From IMG/VR virus record IMGVR_UViG_3300028581_002181, positions 1 to 64,000 of that record: a DNA stretch of 64,000 nucleotides. One strand, 5' to 3'. The position numbers were made by a program, and so were the translations under genes. Below are positions 1 through 7,583 of this stretch, one piece after another (the stretch's first letter is position 1; the number at the start of each line of letters is the position of its first letter). The notes below the pieces were generated by a model. The model was not told the origin of the DNA. It was given only the letters and a program-made list of their open reading frames with translations, and did no database searches. This DNA is from a virus.

Positions 1-4
1 CACT

Positions 5-529
5 GTGCCCAACACCACCATCAAACGAGATTTCAGCATGGACTTGCGTCTGGCTTTGGATGATCTCATGGCGGGTCAGTTTGCGGAGACCATGCAGATA
101 GGTGTCATGACAGTGACCTTAAGACCCATCAACTACAAAGAATTCACTGATGGTGCAATCAAAAGTTTTGAAGAACAAAGAATAGTCAACGTGGTCAACG
201 ACGACAAACTGGATGAGCAAACCAAAGTGGGAATGTTTCAACAGAGCTTTAGAAAACTCACAGACATCACCATAGCCATGGTGGCCAACAGTGTGGTCAG
301 CATAGCAGTGGATGGAGTGGTGGTCACAGATCCTGCACACATCACTGAATTCATTGCCAAGTCAGAAAAGAATTTTTATTCTGCTGTGATGGAGCATGTG
401 CAAAAACAAAGAGACTCTTTCAGCATCAAACCCATCAAGGTCACCAGCACACCTGAAGACATCAAAGCAGGCGCACCTGCCACTTTTGAAGTGCCTGTGA
501 CATTTGATCAGTCAAATTTTTTCGCATAA
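5..529 (+). CDS. T4 gp26/gp51-type baseplate hub / tail assembly chaperone, 5' end possibly outside window
   Basis: In T4-like phages this family helps assemble the baseplate hub and is not a major virion component. The visible part is 174 residues, starting at a GTG at position 5. The frame is open to the window edge, so the real start may lie further left. The middle (around residues 85-125) has the helical pattern of the family and the C-terminus ends in PVTFDQSNFFA, the usual ending just before the second half of tail chaperones. The last codons contain A-AAT-TTT-TTC, a run that could allow ribosomes to slip back one base into the 577..753 frame. Family assignment is by recognition of the pattern, not by a search; gp26 against gp51 cannot be separated by eye. 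Confidence 0.6.
   Translation: MPNTTIKRDFSMDLRLALDDLMAGQFAETMQIGVMTVTLRPINYKEFTDGAIKSFEEQRIVNVVNDDKLDEQTKVGMFQQSFRKLTDITIAMVANSVVSIAVDGVVVTDPAHITEFIAKSEKNFYSAVMEHVQKQRDSFSIKPIKVTSTPEDIKAGAPATFEVPVTFDQSNFFA
514..523 (+). promoter_or_regulatory. Candidate -1 ribosomal frameshift site
   Basis: In the frame of the upstream gene the codons read tca-aat-ttt-ttc. This contains two overlapping X-XXY-YYZ heptamers, A-AAT-TTT (514-520) and T-TTT-TTC (517-523), only four to ten bases before the stop at 527-529. A -1 slip enters a frame with no stop until 751-753, which adds about 74 residues. No clear stimulatory stem-loop was found by eye. That tail chaperones use such frameshifts is established for many long-tailed phages; its use here is inferred. 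Confidence 0.5.
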
Positions 530-576
530 AAATACTTCCCAGCTCTCTGCCGACTATCTTAAAAGAAGTCAAGGAC

Positions 577-753
577 ATGGAGAATGAAACCAAAAATTTC
601 AAAATGGATCTGTTCAAAATGGCCTGGTACATGAGGGGCAGCATGAGTTTGGAAGATCTGTTCATGATCAGCTATGAAGATCGTGAAATCATCGGTCGTA
701 TCATCAAAGAAAACCTAGAAACTGCCAAAAAAACCGGCATGCCATTCTTTTAA
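577..753 (+). CDS. C-terminal partner of the tail assembly chaperone (gp51-like small protein)
   Basis: From the first ATG this encodes 58 residues with the segment MAWYMRGSMSLEDLFMISYE and the ending KKTGMPFF, a conserved small protein pattern of T4-like marine phages next to gp26/gp51. The same frame is open upstream from about 520 without a stop, giving an extra stretch beginning KILPSSLP that also looks coding. The product may therefore be made only as a -1 frameshift fusion with the preceding gene, total about 248 residues, close to the 249 residues of T4 gp51. Independent initiation is also possible, since AAGG lies four bases before the ATG. The two possibilities are not exclusive. Confidence 0.6.
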   Translation: MENETKNFKMDLFKMAWYMRGSMSLEDLFMISYEDREIIGRIIKENLETAKKTGMPFF

Positions 754-824
754 TCGCCCAGCACGGCATTAGAAACCAAATAATATATTTTAATCTCTTC
801 AGTCTGCACTTAAATATTCCTACG

Positions 825-1415
825 ATGAGAGTGTACACACAGTCAAACGTGAATCACACCATACCGGACGGGGACATTTGGTTGCCCTGTATCACCACTG
901 AGGCAGTGGCGCATGTGGCTGCTGTGACTCAACCTTTGCTGATCACACACATTGCGGCCATACAACACTACCAACATGCCATCACAGAATTATTGAATCT
1001 GCCCATACAGTGTGTGGGACGTCACACAGCAGAGCGATTGAGACACATGGGCTTCTCACACATACGCTGCAGACTGCGAGCAGAAGATGTGCAGATTGAT
1101 TCAGCCACCACGTGGCTGCGCGGCAACCAATTTGCCAGAAACTTTGCTGAGAATAATCTAGTGACTCAAATACAAACCTATCACAGTGTGTTGAATCATG
1201 CCAACATAGACAGATTGCTGAACATGCAGCCCGAGAGTGTGCATGTGTACAGTCATGCTGTGCTGCAGGCTCTGCAAGTGAGATCTTGGCCGCACACTGA
1301 CCTCTACAGGGTGCGATCAGCACCCGCGCAAGAAAATCTGTGGCAGTCAGTCACAGAATTCGATCCTAACCTGCCGCATGACGCTGCACAGGCACTCAAA
1401 CAACTCACCAACTAA
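825..1415 (+). CDS. HemD-like (uroporphyrinogen-III synthase fold) protein
   Basis: The 196-residue product resembles uroporphyrinogen-III synthases, which close the tetrapyrrole ring in haem and chlorophyll synthesis. The best segment is residues 64-80, VGRHTAERLRHMGFSHI, which matches the VGxxTAxxLxxxGF signature. Before it lies LLITHIAAIQHY, in the place of the 'I(T/F)TS' strand and helix. At 196 residues it is shorter than cellular HemD (about 250), and the typical N-terminal half is reduced. A TTAAATA late-type box lies nine bases before the ATG. No other haem gene is near, so it may have been recruited as a structural or regulatory protein. Assigned on one motif and general layout, so only moderate certainty. 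Confidence 0.45.
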   Translation: MRVYTQSNVNHTIPDGDIWLPCITTEAVAHVAAVTQPLLITHIAAIQHYQHAITELLNLPIQCVGRHTAERLRHMGFSHIRCRLRAEDVQIDSATTWLRGNQFARNFAENNLVTQIQTYHSVLNHANIDRLLNMQPESVHVYSHAVLQALQVRSWPHTDLYRVRSAPAQENLWQSVTEFDPNLPHDAAQALKQLTN

Positions 1416-1434
1416 TCACAAAGGAGACAATCTC

Positions 1435-1563
1435 ATGATAACCACCATATTGAACATTGCCACACTGCTGTTGATCATAGGCATGGCCTGGCACATTTGG
1501 CACGGTGACGAACAAGATCAGATGAAAAAACAACGTAGACCTCGCGATCCCAAACACAAGTAG
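1435..1563 (+). CDS. Small single-pass membrane protein
   Basis: The ATG at 1435 is chosen because AAAGGAG lies nine bases upstream; an in-frame start further upstream (1378) lacks a ribosome site and overlaps the preceding gene. The 42-residue product has one hydrophobic helix (about residues 2-20) followed by a highly charged tail with many Lys and Arg residues, so the tail should lie in the cytoplasm. Function unknown; small membrane proteins like this are common between T4-like phage genes. Confidence 0.6.
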   Translation: MITTILNIATLLLIIGMAWHIWHGDEQDQMKKQRRPRDPKHK

Positions 1564-1923
1564 TGGACGAACCAGTTCGTCCAAGTGATCGCTGCGCTCT
1601 CACTGTTTGAATCAATCAAGTTGCGAAGCAACTGCTCGCTCATACAGATAGCGGATCCATACTTCTCCCAGAACAGGGAGAAGTGGTGACGTCATACGAG
1701 ATGAGCACGCCATCTTGAACAGCCATCACTACACGGGGCGGTAGCCCTATACCCCCTCAGGCTGACTTCATTGCTACGGAACACGGGATCAGCGGTTCAA
1801 GCCACTGATCTGTGTGGGTGTTGTGTCTTTTTCACAGAGCACCATCCTTTTTGCCTACAGTGCAACTCAGGATTCACTTTCCCTTGCGGGTGCATTTCCT
1901 GGATCTCACGATCACCAGTGTTG
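1564..1923. other. Gene-free, hairpin-rich stretch; possible structured RNA or element remnant
   Basis: These 360 bases carry no convincing gene and look richer in G+C than their neighbours. Seen directly: a 9-bp inverted repeat at 1564-1583 (TGGACGAAC/GTTCGTCCA); AGTTGC-GAA-GCAACT at 1619-1633; a perfect 9-bp stem at 1661-1684 (ACTTCTCCC/GGGAGAAGT, six-base loop); GGGC-GGTA-GCCC at 1736-1747; and a long stem at 1781-1815 in which ACAC plus GATCAGCGG pair with CCACTGATC plus GTGT, with one mismatch and a small bulge. The first stem could end the upstream transcript, but no T-run follows. The series suggests a folded RNA, an intron-like remnant linked to the GIY-YIG gene, or a regulatory region. 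No tRNA could be fitted. Confidence 0.45.
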
Positions 1924-2358
1924 CTATGGTTTTGCCTTGAGCCTTTTTAATTCTTCTCGCAGCAGATTGCTGCCGCCTATTCTCACATTGATGATGCCAT
2001 TGTAGTATTCATCTGATTCCAACACTCTGCGTTCAAACTGTTCCAAAGCCTCCAAATAGCCCATCACGCCTCGGCTGCGACAGATGTACAATATTTCTCG
2101 AGTGAATTGATCCATTCCCAAACGCTGCACATCCTGCAACAACTGTTCATTGCTGCCCCAGTAGTCTTTCCAGTCACTCTCCACCCGGCTTCTGCGTCGG
2201 TTCACTCGGCCTTTGAGTGGTGGTCGTGATTTTTTGAACTGGGCCAATTTCTTGCCCACGTACTTGCGACCTGTTTGAAGATTGGTGATGAGATACACAA
2301 ATCCTTCAGTGCCCATCGGCAGAGAATCTATGGGTTGACCTTGATACATCCATGACAT
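1924..2358 (-). CDS. GIY-YIG family endonuclease
   Basis: The 144-residue product has the start of a GIY-YIG nuclease domain: GFVYLITN (residues 19-26) and KYVGKK (32-37), with VYL and YVG standing for the GIY and YIG triplets. A basic stretch (RRRSR, about 54-58) and a conserved motif containing DWKDYWGS follow. Similar proteins occur in T4-like marine phages and are treated as putative Seg-like nucleases. Enzymes of this family cut DNA and often act as selfish homing endonucleases. It sits at the downstream end of the minus-strand recombination operon and beside an unexplained hairpin-rich region. Whether it homes or has a replication role cannot be told. Confidence 0.65.
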   Translation of the reverse strand: MSWMYQGQPIDSLPMGTEGFVYLITNLQTGRKYVGKKLAQFKKSRPPLKGRVNRRRSRVESDWKDYWGSNEQLLQDVQRLGMDQFTREILYICRSRGVMGYLEALEQFERRVLESDEYYNGIINVRIGGSNLLREELKRLKAKP

Positions 2359-2474
2359 GCCATTACTTACATCAGTGAGATTTCATCCAGCAGAGTCTTG
2401 GATCTTTGTGATATTTTGGCAGTGATTGAAAAGTTTTGGTAACCAAAAGGCACACAAAATTTTTGCGCCGCAGT

Positions 2475-2517
2475 TTTGTACTTCGTACAAACTATAGTGT
2501 CTACCGCAGCGGCTGCG
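2475..2517 (-). terminator. Two small hairpins after the gp46 operon
   Basis: TTTGTAC-TTC-GTACAAA (2475-2491) and CGCAG-CGG-CTGCG (2505-2517) lie just past the stop of the small basic gene, in the direction of its transcription. There is no clear run of T after them on the minus strand, so this may be a weak or processing site and not a true intrinsic terminator. The remaining gap from 2359 to 2474 shows nothing else. Confidence 0.35.
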
Positions 2518-2522
2518 CCGTG

Positions 2523-2723
2523 CTACTGGCTGCGATTCTTCTCTTTGTGCTGTTTGTATTCACGCACAATTTCTGCTCGGCGTGTGCGACCCAGTTTGCG
2601 TATTTCACTCAACCATTTTCGGGCCTGTATTTTGCTCTGTCGGCTGGGTCTTTTGGCAAACTTTTCATTGTATTTGAAGTAGTTCATGTAGGCCTTGGTC
2701 AATAAATCATGTGTGTCGTCCAT
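2523..2723 (-). CDS. Small basic protein downstream of gp46
   Basis: A 66-residue, strongly basic product with many Lys and Arg residues and predicted helices throughout, including KIQARKWLSEIRKLGRTRR. It lies eight bases after gp46 on the same strand and is probably translated from the same mRNA. The charge suggests nucleic-acid binding, but no domain is recognised. Opposite-strand reading frames here are less protein-like. Confidence 0.6.
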   Translation of the reverse strand: MDDTHDLLTKAYMNYFKYNEKFAKRPSRQSKIQARKWLSEIRKLGRTRRAEIVREYKQHKEKNRSQ

Positions 2724-2731
2724 GTGTGCTC

Positions 2732-4510
2732 CTATATCTCGTGAAATTCAGTTGAATTGCTGTAGGAAGTGAATCCATTTTCTTTGATCACTTTGAGTGT
2801 GTTGTTGACCCTACCCATTAGTTCATCTCTGTGGCTGATCAGATATATGCTCTTGCCACGCTCTCTACTCATGCGTTTCAGTATGGCAATGGATGATTCC
2901 ACACCCGCTGTGTCCAATCCAGAATCAATCAATTCATCTATGAACAACAGATTGATCTCTTGATACAAACTTTCCCACACATCTCTGAATGCAAAGCTCA
3001 ATCCCAATATCAATCTATTGCGCTCACCTCTGCTGAGATTGTCAAAGTCAAGTTCTTGGCCCAACATGGTAATCTGCACACTCAAATCGTTTTTGAATGT
3101 CACTGTGTGCGGCAAGCCCAATGCTGTGAGATAGTGTGTGAGCCTGTTGTTTAAGAAAGCCAAATTCTGATCTATGATCTTCTTTCTGATAAAACTGTCC
3201 TTGTTGGTCAACAGTTTTAACAAAAATTCTTGATGATCTTTGAGCGTTTGCAAACGATTCACTTCACTCCAGTCCAGTTCTTGCAATGCTTCTGTGCTGA
3301 GTTCTGTGATTTGATCCACATAAGGATTTTGTTCTGCTTGTTTGTTTTTTAGTGTGGATTTATAAGTTTCCAGATGTTGTCTGTGCTCATATGCTTCTTT
3401 GACAGTGTCATAGTATGTGTCTGGACGTGTGTCTTGTGTGCCCATGAGTTTGATGGCTTCATCTATCACTGCTATTTCAGACTGTATGCTTTGATTGTAG
3501 TTGACTGCTTCACCATATTCTTCTTCCAACTTGCGTTGTATTTCACAAAATTTATCATTGTGTAATTCCTGACCACAGGCATAACAAGTGGCTTTGTCAT
3601 ACAGTTTATCCAGATCATTGCCCACTTTATTAACTGTTTTGTCTGCCTGCAGCAGCGTCATTTCCAAACTGCTCTTATCTTTTTGTAATTGTTTCAGTTC
3701 ATTGCTGAATTTGGTCCATTCTTCCAACTGTTGATGTGTGGCCAACTCTTGATCAATGTCCACAGACTCCAGTTCCTTGATGGATTTATTCAGTTTTTCA
3801 ATGTCCAAATTCTTTTGTGTGTTCCAAATTTTTTCTTTGTTGCTCAATGAGTTGATGGTTTCTTTGATCTTTTCATTGCTCATTTTGAGACCTTCCAAAC
3901 GTGCATTTTCCATGGCCATGTCTTCTTTGCTGACTCTGATGCGATCTTTCAACAGTTCTGCTTTTTCGCTCAGCAGTGTGATGCCCAACAACTGTTCTAT
4001 GATGTCTTTTTGATCATTGGCACTCATGCTCAAGAACGGTTCTGTGTATGTGTTCAATGCCAATATGTGTTTGAACATGGCATGTGATAATCCCAACATG
4101 TGATTGATAGCAGCCTGAGTCATTCTGCTGTCTCCTTGGCTCTCATCAGTGATCTCTTGTTCACTGTCATTGATAAAATATCTTAGAGTGTTGGGGCGTC
4201 TGCCTCTTTCAATGCGATATTTCACACCATCCTTTTCAAAAGTCAGTGTGACCAACATGTTTTTGTTGTTGGTCTTGTTGACCAAATTCTCTCTGCGTAT
4301 TTTTGTTAATGCTTCACCAAACAGTCCATAACTCAGTGCATTGATCAGTGTGGTTTTACCAGTGCCGTTTCTGCTGCCTGCATCATCTCCACCTTGATCC
4401 AAGTTTTCACCCAACACCAATGTGAGTCTTTGTTTGTCCAGCATCACTCCTTGGGTCTGATTGCCCACACTCATGAAATTTTTAACTGTTAGACTCTTAA
4501 TTTTTATCAT
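2732..4510 (-). CDS. 46: Recombination endonuclease subunit gp46 (Rad50/SbcC-like ATPase)
   Basis: With gp47 this forms the T4 Mre11-Rad50-type nuclease that resects DNA ends for recombination-dependent replication and host DNA breakdown. Visible features over 592 residues: Walker A GSRNGTGKT (45-53); a long coiled-coil region (about 180-440) interrupted by a zinc hook CYAC (Cys309, Cys312); the ABC signature LSRGERNR (492-499); and Walker B LLFIDELID (521-529). Length is close to T4 gp46 (560). Its ATG overlaps the gp47 stop by four bases (ATGA), showing translational coupling. All key residues are present, so it should be active. Confidence 0.95.
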   Translation of the reverse strand: MIKIKSLTVKNFMSVGNQTQGVMLDKQRLTLVLGENLDQGGDDAGSRNGTGKTTLINALSYGLFGEALTKIRRENLVNKTNNKNMLVTLTFEKDGVKYRIERGRRPNTLRYFINDSEQEITDESQGDSRMTQAAINHMLGLSHAMFKHILALNTYTEPFLSMSANDQKDIIEQLLGITLLSEKAELLKDRIRVSKEDMAMENARLEGLKMSNEKIKETINSLSNKEKIWNTQKNLDIEKLNKSIKELESVDIDQELATHQQLEEWTKFSNELKQLQKDKSSLEMTLLQADKTVNKVGNDLDKLYDKATCYACGQELHNDKFCEIQRKLEEEYGEAVNYNQSIQSEIAVIDEAIKLMGTQDTRPDTYYDTVKEAYEHRQHLETYKSTLKNKQAEQNPYVDQITELSTEALQELDWSEVNRLQTLKDHQEFLLKLLTNKDSFIRKKIIDQNLAFLNNRLTHYLTALGLPHTVTFKNDLSVQITMLGQELDFDNLSRGERNRLILGLSFAFRDVWESLYQEINLLFIDELIDSGLDTAGVESSIAILKRMSRERGKSIYLISHRDELMGRVNNTLKVIKENGFTSYSNSTEFHEI

Positions 4511-5517
4511 TGTAGATCTCTGTAAATTTCCAGCAGTGTGTTTTTGTTGTAGCTGTCGGATTCTATGGCATTGATTTCTTTGCTGACAATTTCATCCACA
4601 GATTCAAAACGTGTGATATCCAGTGTGCTGGTCATTTCATCATCTTTTTTGCCAGGAATCAGCACAATTTCTCTGCAGTTGTAATCTTTTATAAAAGTTT
4701 CTTTGATAAAACTGGCTTCTTCATAGCTGATGTCTATGTCCAATGTGACTTGCAAGTGCATCTTGGGCAGTATGATATTCTTTGCATCATTTAATAATTG
4801 ACTCAGATTGACTTTCAAATATCTTGGACAATTGTACCAATTGATGTATCTGGGAGTGCCACCATGTTCCATGATCATCATACCACGCTGATCATCATTC
4901 ACATCTGCATAGTTGTGTGGCATAGGATTGCCAATGTAATGTATGTTTCTTGCTGTTTGTCTCTTGTGAAAATGTCCTGTGAACACATATTCTGGATGCA
5001 CAAAATCCACTGCTTGTATCAATCCAGTGTCTGGCATTTCTATCATGGCGTTCATTAAAAAGTGTGGCAATTCAAAATGACCAAACATGTATCTGCTTTT
5101 GATTTTTTTGATCTGTTTGTATTCATCTCCCACCAACCAAGGCACCAAAGTCACATCATCTATGGTGGTGGTTTCTGTGATCACAGTGATTCCTGGAATG
5201 AATCTTGCAAACTCCACTGAGTGAATATCACGCTTGTCCTTGTAGTACAGATCGTGATTGCCAGGAAAGAAATAAAATTTTTCAAATGCTTTGCCCAGTT
5301 TTTCCAAACATTTGATGGAAACATCCATGGTCATCAAATTTAATGAATTTCTATTGTGATGCCAGTCACCACAGAATATGCCTGTTTCGCAATTGTTTTG
5401 TTTGGCTTGTTCTATGAACCAATCCACGAATTCTTCACAATCTTGATTGTGAATCATGCTGTTGCTCTTCAAGCCAAAATGTATGTCAGTAAAGACTGCT
5501 GCTTTTTTAAACATCAA
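4507..5517 (-). CDS. 47: Recombination endonuclease subunit gp47 (Mre11/SbcD-like)
   Basis: Metal-dependent nuclease partner of gp46. The 336-residue product has the metallophosphatase motifs in order: DIH (11-13), GDWH (50-53), GNHD (86-89) and GHFH (181-184). An additional GHFEL lies near residue 146. Length matches T4 gp47 (339). It is in one minus-strand operon, between gp55 upstream and gp46 downstream, a common order in marine T4-like phages. The gene starts 53 bases after the gp55 stop. Confidence 0.95.
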   Translation of the reverse strand: MMFKKAAVFTDIHFGLKSNSMIHNQDCEEFVDWFIEQAKQNNCETGIFCGDWHHNRNSLNLMTMDVSIKCLEKLGKAFEKFYFFPGNHDLYYKDKRDIHSVEFARFIPGITVITETTTIDDVTLVPWLVGDEYKQIKKIKSRYMFGHFELPHFLMNAMIEMPDTGLIQAVDFVHPEYVFTGHFHKRQTARNIHYIGNPMPHNYADVNDDQRGMMIMEHGGTPRYINWYNCPRYLKVNLSQLLNDAKNIILPKMHLQVTLDIDISYEEASFIKETFIKDYNCREIVLIPGKKDDEMTSTLDITRFESVDEIVSKEINAIESDSYNKNTLLEIYRDLQ

Positions 5518-5570
5518 ATATAAATTTCCAAGACTTCATTGTAAACAAAAAATTGAATAAAGTCAATAAG

Positions 5571-6395
5571 TTAAATTTTCTTTTTGAATTCCCGGTCCAC
5601 AGCATTTTGATATGCTTCTGCGTTTTGACGTGTGTGACTGGGCATCATGTCATTCATTTCCAGAATGTCATCTCTGATATTTTGATTTCTTTTTTCGATA
5701 TTGATGATTCTCACAAATGAATTGGTCACGGCTGCTGTGTAGTAAGCAAATGGATTGTTAGACTTTGATTCATCAAATTGCAAACCAATCTGAGTCAACT
5801 GCAGTATGGCTTGTCCTTGCATCTCATCATTATAAGTGTAACCTCTCACATTGCCTCGGGTGGCATAGCGCTCACACAGTTTCATCCACATCATGGCCAG
5901 TTTGTTTGTGGGCTTGCCGCCCTCTTTAGTAAACTTGCCATTGTGCATGCCACCTTCCCAGTGACTTTTGCCCACACATGAAAGATGGTCTTTCTCGTCA
6001 TACTTCCAATGTTGGAAAGCTGGAAAGTTCACTTTGATTTTGGAGTCTGCGGAACTCTTGGGATTTTTTTTACGACCTGGTTCATTGGGTATGTGATCAT
6101 AGGTCATGACTCTAAACACCAAGTCTTCTTTTTTAATTTTTTTGTAATCCACTTCGCACTCAGACAATTTAACTTTGGGATTCACTGCTTTGCGTTTTTC
6201 AAACTCTTCCTGCGCTAATCGTTTGGCTCTGGCACGTTTGGCTTCTGCTATGGTTCTCACATTGATGCGTTCCAAGGATGACACAATGGCATCGTATCTG
6301 TGATGCTCGTCTTTGGTGTAGCTGCAATAGCTGTTCTTGGATTTGTGTATCTCTTCCAACAGATCTTTGTTGTTTAGATAGTTGATTTTTTTCAT
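5571..6395 (-). CDS. 55: Late-promoter sigma factor gp55
   Basis: gp55 replaces the host sigma factor and, with the sliding clamp and gp33, directs RNA polymerase to TATAAATA-type late promoters. The 274-residue protein carries the characteristic region GYTYNDEM (185-192) and NPFAYYT (214-220), followed by a basic segment (IEKRNQNIRDD) that matches sigma region 2. The N-terminal half is longer than T4 gp55 (185 residues) but resembles marine T4-like versions as far as I recall them. It is the first gene of the minus-strand operon and has a near-consensus sigma70 promoter directly upstream. The many ATAAATA boxes in this window are its presumed targets. Confidence 0.85.
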   Translation of the reverse strand: MKKINYLNNKDLLEEIHKSKNSYCSYTKDEHHRYDAIVSSLERINVRTIAEAKRARAKRLAQEEFEKRKAVNPKVKLSECEVDYKKIKKEDLVFRVMTYDHIPNEPGRKKNPKSSADSKIKVNFPAFQHWKYDEKDHLSCVGKSHWEGGMHNGKFTKEGGKPTNKLAMMWMKLCERYATRGNVRGYTYNDEMQGQAILQLTQIGLQFDESKSNNPFAYYTAAVTNSFVRIINIEKRNQNIRDDILEMNDMMPSHTRQNAEAYQNAVDREFKKKI

Positions 6396-6419
6396 TGAAT
6401 TCCTTTGTAATTAGCCTTC

Positions 6420-6448
6420 AGTATAAACTACGCAGTTAATTTTGTCAA
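6420..6448 (-). promoter_or_regulatory. Sigma70-type (early) promoter for gp55-gp47-gp46
   Basis: On the minus strand TTGACA (6448-6443) is followed after exactly 17 bases by TATACT (6425-6420), a near-perfect match to the bacterial housekeeping promoter. It lies 25 bases before the gp55 start codon and explains early expression of the late sigma factor. Confidence 0.8.
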
Positions 6449-6454
6449 TAAATA
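6447..6454 (+). promoter_or_regulatory. Late promoter box before the baseplate operon
   Basis: AATAAATA, one base off the T4 late consensus TATAAATA, lies 17 bases before the ATG at 6472. It overlaps by two bases the -35 element of the opposing early promoter, so late and early polymerases should exclude each other here. Confidence 0.65.
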
Positions 6455-6471
6455 CTTGATATATTTGACAT

Positions 6472-7278
6472 ATGGCGGAATTCATAAAAAAAACACTGGG
6501 TGCAGCCACAGCAGCGGTAATAGGCGCTGGAGCAGCCAAAGTCATCAGCAGCCAATTCAACATGAGTGATGTGAGGGGTAAATTTCTGCCCAAAGATGGC
6601 ATAGGTGCTACCAAAACTTTGACACAAGCCACAGCACTGACTAAACCAGGCGAAAAAGATTGGAGAGTCAAATTAAGCATTCCTACTTCATTCAAAGACA
6701 GTAGATTGATGCTGCCTGTGATGAAAACTGGAGGATTTACATTTCCTTTCACGCCAAGCATACTCATGTCGCACACAGCACAATACACTGATAATAATCC
6801 TGCACACACCAATTATACTTTTAGTTCATTCAATTACAGCACAGTGGATAATATTCAGATCAACGGTGATTTCTACGTGCAAAATTCAGTGGAAGCAGAA
6901 TATTGGGTTTCCTGTGTTCACTATCTTAGAAGTGCCACCAAAATGCGTTATGGCGAAGGCAGTTCTGATGCAGGATCACCACCACCAGTGGTACTGTTGA
7001 ATGGTTATGGAGATTTTGTTTTCAAAAATGTGCCGGTGATCATACAAAGTTTTAACATAGACTTGTCAGCGGAAGTAGACTACATTCAAACTGGATTATT
7101 TGCAGAGGCACAAGGAGATTTTGATGCTGGCACGTATCAAAGTTATGCTTGGGCTCCTTCACAAAGTTTGATCACTGTGCAGGTCAAACCTCAGTACAGC
7201 AGAACTGCTGTGTCTCAGTTCAATATGAATAATTTTGTCAATGGCAAATATGTGCAAGGCGAAGGAGGATTCATCTAA
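6472..7278 (+). CDS. Baseplate tail-tube cap/initiator, gp48/gp54 family
   Basis: Product of 268 residues in the family that caps the baseplate and starts tail-tube growth. Recognisable segments are TDNNPAHTNYTF, then EYWVSCVHYLRSATKM, and NGYGDFVFKNVPVIIQSFN, which match gp48-type proteins of marine T4-like phages. The first 30 residues are hydrophobic and Ala/Gly rich. It is the first gene of a tightly packed baseplate operon; its stop overlaps the next start (TAATG). gp48 and gp54 are related, so the exact number is not certain. Confidence 0.75.
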   Translation: MAEFIKKTLGAATAAVIGAGAAKVISSQFNMSDVRGKFLPKDGIGATKTLTQATALTKPGEKDWRVKLSIPTSFKDSRLMLPVMKTGGFTFPFTPSILMSHTAQYTDNNPAHTNYTFSSFNYSTVDNIQINGDFYVQNSVEAEYWVSCVHYLRSATKMRYGEGSSDAGSPPPVVLLNGYGDFVFKNVPVIIQSFNIDLSAEVDYIQTGLFAEAQGDFDAGTYQSYAWAPSQSLITVQVKPQYSRTAVSQFNMNNFVNGKYVQGEGGFI

Positions 7279-7580
7279 TGGCTCAATATCAATCATACAG
7301 TCCTTTTGCCCGCACACAAACAGTGAATGATCAATATTTAGATTTGCTCAGTATCAGACCCATTCCAGCCACTGCAGATGATGTGTTGTACACTGTGGAA
7401 CCACAATACACTCATAGACCAGATTTATTAGCATATGACTTGTACAACAACACAAAACTATGGTGGGTGTTTGCACAAAGAAATATGGATGTGATCAAAG
7501 ATCCTGTGTATGATTTGGTGGCAGGCATAAAAATTTATCTTCCACAAGGACCCAAATTACGACAAGCCTTAGGAATCTAA
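7278..7580 (+). CDS. 53: Baseplate wedge protein gp53 (short form)
   Basis: The 100-residue product contains the gp53 core: RPDLLAYDLYNNTKLWWVFA, then IKDPVYDLVAGIKIYLP at the end, the LysM-like part. In T4, gp53 (196 residues) joins neighbouring wedges to the hub. This version holds essentially one domain, about half the T4 length. It overlaps the previous gene by one base and is followed closely by the hub gene. Confidence 0.8.
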   Translation: MAQYQSYSPFARTQTVNDQYLDLLSIRPIPATADDVLYTVEPQYTHRPDLLAYDLYNNTKLWWVFAQRNMDVIKDPVYDLVAGIKIYLPQGPKLRQALGI

Positions 7581-7583
7581 CCA

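Noticed and set aside
982-1323. Minus-strand reading frame of 113 codons
   Set aside because: It lies opposite the HemD-like gene, is Cys/His rich in an atypical way and has no ribosome site; it is a shadow frame.
1684-1815. Possible tRNA because of GGTTCAAGCC
   Set aside because: No 7-bp acceptor stem, anticodon arm or correct T-stem could be fitted; the bases belong to a longer hairpin.
2436-2705. Plus-strand reading frame of 89 codons with hydrophobic stretches
   Set aside because: The minus strand encodes the basic protein in operon with gp46; the plus frame has no start signal and crosses hairpins.
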